Shown here: positions 7,582-10,169 of the stretch, piece by piece
Position numbering within the stretch: position 1 is the first letter of the stretch
Layout: every line of letters begins with the position of its first letter
NCBI GenBank assembly: GCA_002691795.1
Contig: NZIY01000058.1
Location: forward strand, 35,689 to 45,857
From: SAR116 cluster bacterium
GTDB lineage: Bacteria > Pseudomonadota > Alphaproteobacteria > Puniceispirillales > Marisalimonadaceae
Reading direction: 5' to 3'
Length of the DNA: 10,169 bases
Program-made: the position numbers and the translations under genes
The notes under the pieces: model-generated
Told to the model about the DNA's origin: nothing
Databases searched by the model: none
What the model saw: the letters and a program-made list of their open reading frames with translations, nothing else

Positions 7582-8900
7582 TTACTTTAAAAGATTCATA
7601 ATATCTTTAGCTTGATATTTTTCAGGGCTATTTAATATATTGAAAATTTCATTAGATAATTTATCAGATAAAAGAGAAGAAGATTTAGTTAAAATCTTTT
7701 TCTGCAATAATTCATTTTCAATTTTATTATTCAAGTCATGACTATTTTTATATATTTCAGAACCATCTTTTAATTCTATTAATGCTTCAGTATTAGTCAT
7801 TTTATCATTTGGAATGACTTCAACTTTATCCCGTATTTTTACAATTTTTTCATCAAAGCAAATTTTATCATTATAACTATCTAGACTTCCAGTATCGACC
7901 CCATGAAGAGACATTGCGGCGGTTAACCTATATGAAAATTTTGCCTCTAATCCTGTTTTTGGGCTATCAATATTACAAACTTGTAACCAAGAAGGTTGTG
8001 TTTGAATTGAAATTTTTTCAATTGAATCTGGATTAAAATTATTTTTTGTTTTCAATTCATCCAATGCTTCAAGAAAAGCATGTAGACCATGACAACAAGC
8101 ATGAAATTTATATTTAATTTCAGGGAATAAAAAATCTTTTCCTAAACCATTAATTGCTGCCTCAGGTAAAGTTTCGTCCCATGCATGTGTTTTTAGAAAA
8201 CCTTGATTGCATTCAATCCCATTTTCACAACTAACAAATCCTAATTTCGATAATTTAGCAGCCTCAATTCCATTTGATGCAGCAATACCAGCATGAAATG
8301 GTTTACCCATTGTGCCAAATTGTGATTTTAAACCTGATGCTCTGGTGGATACTATACCAAGTGCATTTTCTATTTGTTTAGCATTTAGTTTCAATAATTT
8401 AGATGCAACTAAAGTTGCACCAAAAGCACCACTGGTAGCTGTTTGATGAAAACCTTTATTATAATGTGAATAACCAAGGATATGCCCTAACCTAGTTGAA
8501 ATTTCTACACCACACATGTAAGCCAACATCATTTCATCAATTGATGAGCCTAATTCTTCACCAAGTGCTAAAGCAGTAGGGAAAGCACTAGCAGTTGGGT
8601 GACCAGTAAATAAAAAATGGGTGTCATCATAATCTAAAGCATGACCAATAGTTCCATTGACAAAAGCTGCTGATTTAGCTGATACCTCTTTTCCACTTGA
8701 AATTAATTTGGATTGGCCTACTGTTTGTTCATCTTCAATTAATTTATTTACAATTTTTGATACTGGTTCTTCTTTCGCTGCATACGCAACACTACACCAG
8801 TCAATCATTGACATTTTTGAAAAAAAATCATTTCATCATTAAAATTTTGTAAAGTAGCCTGTGATACAAAATCACTAAAAATTTTTGTTAGATCTGTCAT
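7582..8900 (-). CDS. MmgE/PrpD family protein, frameshifted near its N terminus
   Basis: The main frame (ATG 8814 to TAA 7582, 410 codons) is a clear MmgE/PrpD protein but lacks the usual first 30 residues. They lie upstream in another frame: from ATG 8900, behind a good AAAGGAG site, MTDLTKIFSDFVSQATLQNF is read and continues to NDEMIFF, then stops at 8805. A -1 step on the eight T at 8820-8827 joins it to SKMSMIDWCSVAYAAK, giving 439 residues that align with the left-edge paralogue. In joined numbering Asp90, Asp92, Asp93 and Thr94 (ALDYDDTH), His101, His152 (GFHQT), Lys200 (GKPFHAG) and the KYKFHACCHGLH block (263-274) are kept. These match residues I recall as active-site in cis-aconitate decarboxylase, a member of this family. 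ATG 8814 has no ribosome binding site. Either a damaged or misread gene, or one needing frameshifting. The reaction is unknown. Confidence 0.85.
8820..8827 (-). other. Frameshift site: T8 run with in-frame slippery heptamer
   Basis: On the minus strand the reading ATG ATT TTT TTT CAA contains T TTT TTT, the classical X XXY YYZ slippery form, in the correct phase. A -1 slip gives ATT TTT TTT TCA AAA ATG and enters the long MmgE/PrpD frame. Seven bases downstream a small hairpin (GTCAA, loop TGA, TTGAC; 8800-8812) can form. No strong Shine-Dalgarno-like stimulator is seen just upstream of the run. Confidence 0.8.
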
Positions 8901-8906
8901 CATTTA

Positions 8907-8913
8907 CTCCTTT
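8907..8913 (-). promoter_or_regulatory. Ribosome binding site for the upstream frame of the MmgE/PrpD gene
   Basis: AAAGGAG overlaps the stop codon of the preceding hydratase gene and stands 6 bases before the ATG at 8900 (3 before another in-frame ATG at 8903). It shows that translation is meant to begin here and not at 8814. Confidence 0.75.
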
Positions 8914-9763
8914 AAAACTTTGCTTCCGCTCTCATAGTTACACCATATTCTTTTGTTGCACCCCAACAGCTTACTGAACTATCATCCATTTTATCTGCAC
9001 CAACCATATACTCACTATTAGCAAAAACAGGTGCCATGACTTTATGAGTGAATGTTTTTACTGACTTACCCATCAACTTTTCAGCAGCTCTTAATAAATA
9101 AGTTGCCTGAAGTGGACCGTGTACAATCAAGCCAGGATAATTTTCTTCATTAACTGTGTAAGGATAATCATAATGAATTCTATGCCCAACAAATCCAATT
9201 GCAGAATATCTAAATAATATAGTTGGATGCATAAAAATTTTTTCACTTAAGTCTGCTTTCTCTGGTAATTCTTTTGAATAACCTGAGCCGCCTCCAGACT
9301 TCGAAATATCTCTGTAAACAATATTATGCTTTTCATTAATAGTTACTTCATCATTAACTAAAAAATTATATTCTGCTGTTACAAAACATAAAAGACCAGT
9401 TCGTCCTTCTTTAACTTGAATATCTGCTACAGTAGATTGTTTAACAACTTTATCTCCTACTCTAATTGGTTTTAAGACTTTAATTTCACTTCCTGCCCAC
9501 ATTCTTCTTGGCAATGGAACTGGAGGCAAAAAATCTCCTAATGCTGGGTGTGAATCTACTCCAAGTTCATCATTTTTAACTAAATTCCATCCTAACATCC
9601 AATGTAAACCAGAAGTGACTGGATCTCCATCTTTAGGATTTCCTATATCCATATTTAGCGTTGCTCTATATCTTTGTTCAACAATCGGTGTCACATAATC
9701 AGTAACATTATCTATTTTTCCGATCCATTTTCTTAAATGTTCAATATCAACTTTTGTAGACAT
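8912..9763 (-). CDS. Double-hotdog MaoC/Meh-type hydratase (mesaconyl- or itaconyl-CoA hydratase-like)
   Basis: This 283-residue protein has the two-hotdog layout of mesaconyl-C4-CoA hydratase (Meh) and related FAS1-like dehydratases. The N-terminal half carries GLHWMLGWNLV (52-62) and LGDFLPPVPLPRRMWAG (75-91). The C-terminal half carries PTILFRYSAIGFVGHRIHYDY (180-200), then YPGLIVHGPLQATYLL (209-224). His197 in HRIHYD is the probable catalytic histidine. I recall Asn at the position five residues before it in many relatives; here it is Val192. It is the first gene of the minus-strand block, with AGGA seven bases before the ATG, and its TAA overlaps the next gene's ribosome binding site. 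Meh-type enzymes hydrate mesaconyl-C4-CoA to citramalyl-CoA, and the itaconyl-CoA hydratase of P. aeruginosa is a MaoC-like protein in a similar cluster. Either substrate suits the neighbouring lyase. Confidence 0.9.
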   Translation of the reverse strand: MSTKVDIEHLRKWIGKIDNVTDYVTPIVEQRYRATLNMDIGNPKDGDPVTSGLHWMLGWNLVKNDELGVDSHPALGDFLPPVPLPRRMWAGSEIKVLKPIRVGDKVVKQSTVADIQVKEGRTGLLCFVTAEYNFLVNDEVTINEKHNIVYRDISKSGGGSGYSKELPEKADLSEKIFMHPTILFRYSAIGFVGHRIHYDYPYTVNEENYPGLIVHGPLQATYLLRAAEKLMGKSVKTFTHKVMAPVFANSEYMVGADKMDDSSVSCWGATKEYGVTMRAEAKF

Positions 9764-9787
9764 GATAAGATCCTATGATTTTAATAT

Positions 9788-9816
9788 AATATATTAGATT
9801 AATTCTTTATAGTTAA
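9788..9816 (-). promoter_or_regulatory. Candidate promoter of the hydratase-MmgE-lyase-CoA transferase-TRAP block
   Basis: On the minus strand TTAACT (9811-9816) is followed after 17 bp by TATATT (9788-9793), about 25 bp before the ATG at 9763. A perfect TATAAT further up (9835-9840) lacks a good partner hexamer. The spacer is so AT-rich that this is only a fair candidate. Confidence 0.35.
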
Positions 9817-9892
9817 TTTAATCCCAGATTTTGTATTATATAAAGATAAAAATGTAAAAATTATCAAGATTTTAATTTTACTATTTAAAAAA

Positions 9893-9920
9893 TTGTTATT
9901 TAATAAACCATTTATATAAA
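9893..9920 (+). promoter_or_regulatory. Candidate promoter of the right-edge thiamine-diphosphate enzyme gene
   Basis: TTGTTA (9893-9898), a 16-bp spacer and TATAAA (9915-9920) lie about 43 bp before the TTG start. They stand in the divergent 199-bp spacer, otherwise without any recognisable gene or RNA. Confidence 0.38.
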
Positions 9921-9949
9921 AATCATAATATATTATTAATATTTTCTTT

Positions 9950-9954
9950 AGGAG
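9950..9954 (+). promoter_or_regulatory. Ribosome binding site that decides a TTG start
   Basis: AGGAG lies 8 bases before the TTG at 9963. No in-frame ATG is found between it and the conserved N terminus, so the TTG is the best start. Confidence 0.75.
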
Positions 9955-9962
9955 ATTTTTTT

Positions 9963-10169
9963 TTGAACGGTGCAGAAACACTTGTAGGAACATTATTAAA
10001 AGGTAATGTTGATGTTTGTTTTACAAACCCAGGAACATCTGAAATGCACTTTGTTGCAGCATTAGATGATTACAAAAACATGAGAAGTATTTTATGTTTG
10101 TTTGAAGGTTGTGCAACTGGTGCTGCAGATGGTTATTTTAGAATGAAAAGAACACCAGCTTCAACTTTA
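9963..10169 (+). CDS. Thiamine-diphosphate-dependent enzyme, acetolactate-synthase-like, N-terminal part (cut by window edge)
   Basis: From TTG 9963 the plus strand is open to the window end (69 codons). It reads [20 protein letters not shown], then [15 protein letters not shown] (21-35) and [16 protein letters not shown] (46-61). This is the N-terminal domain of the acetolactate synthase/benzoylformate decarboxylase superfamily: Glu48 in FEG is the conserved glutamate that activates the thiamine ring, and GAADGY follows as expected. The NPGTSEMHF form is typical of proteins labelled acetolactate synthase large subunit outside the ilvB-ilvN pair. The rest, including the cofactor diphosphate motif, is outside the window. 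It is divergent from the hydratase operon and may share its regulation; a 2-oxoacid such as pyruvate from the lyase reaction is a possible substrate, by inference only. Confidence 0.9.
   Translation, partial: MNGAETLVGTLLKGNVDVCFTNPGTSEMHFVAALDDYKNMRSILCLFEGCATGAADGYFRMKRTPASTL

Noticed and set aside
8812..8814. ATG at 8814 as the true start of the operon MmgE/PrpD gene
   Set aside because: It has no ribosome binding site and would remove the family's first 30 residues, which are found intact upstream behind AAAGGAG in another frame.
9799..9993. A 64-codon minus-strand reading frame in the divergent spacer
   Set aside because: It overlaps the ribosome binding site and first codons of the thiamine-diphosphate enzyme gene, its product is a low-complexity Ile/Leu/Lys/Asn string, and no ribosome binding site is seen. 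It is chance in AT-rich DNA.
1..10169. Mobile elements, CRISPR arrays, tRNA or rRNA genes, riboswitches
   Set aside because: No transposase or integrase, regular repeat array, cloverleaf-like or rRNA-like stretch was recognised on either strand. The short spacers hold only A/T-rich sequence, the dctP-dctQ terminator and candidate promoters.

Overview
The window is AT-rich (GC about one third or less by eye, with A/T homopolymers in every spacer), gene-dense, and has very short gaps and adjacent or overlapping stops and starts. With a TRAP transporter, CaiB/BaiF and MmgE/PrpD genes, this fits a streamlined marine alphaproteobacterium (SAR11-like or a similar AT-rich oligotroph). That placement is inference from composition and gene content; no rRNA or other phylogenetic marker is present.

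Layout. (1) Left edge: the N-terminal 149 codons of an MmgE/PrpD protein (minus strand, cut by the edge), divergent from an amidase-signature hydrolase (plus strand, 530-1807). (2) The amidase converges on, and overlaps by 4 bp, the last gene of a long minus-strand block. (3) In its direction of transcription that block is: a 283-aa double-hotdog (MaoC/Meh-type) hydratase, an MmgE/PrpD protein with a frameshift near its start, a CitE/HpcH-type CoA lyase, a 177-aa MaoC hydratase, a CaiB/BaiF CoA-transferase, then TRAP transporter dctP, dctQ and dctM. A strong intrinsic terminator lies between dctP and dctQ. (4) A 199-bp AT-only-looking spacer separates this block from a divergent thiamine-diphosphate enzyme (acetolactate-synthase-like) that starts at TTG with a clear ribosome binding site and runs off the right edge.

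How the genes may work together. CoA-transferase + enoyl-CoA hydratase + citramalyl/malyl-CoA lyase + MmgE/PrpD + tripartite TRAP importer is, from memory, the composition of the Pseudomonas aeruginosa itaconate catabolic cluster (PA0878-PA0886: ich, ict, ccl, an MmgE/PrpD gene and a TRAP system). The simplest reading is uptake of a C5 branched dicarboxylate such as itaconate, mesaconate or a relative, activation to its CoA ester, hydration to a citramalyl-CoA-type intermediate, and cleavage to acetyl-CoA plus a 2-oxoacid (pyruvate if the intermediate is citramalyl-CoA). The substrate is inferred, not shown. The second hydratase is the main departure from the Pseudomonas layout.

The most notable sequence-level observation is the operon MmgE/PrpD gene. 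Its strong ribosome binding site and first 28 or so codons lie in one frame and the remaining about 410 codons in the -1 frame. The switch falls on a run of eight T that forms an in-frame T TTT TTT slippery heptamer. It is either a one-base loss (mutation or sequencing error) or frameshifting/slippage.
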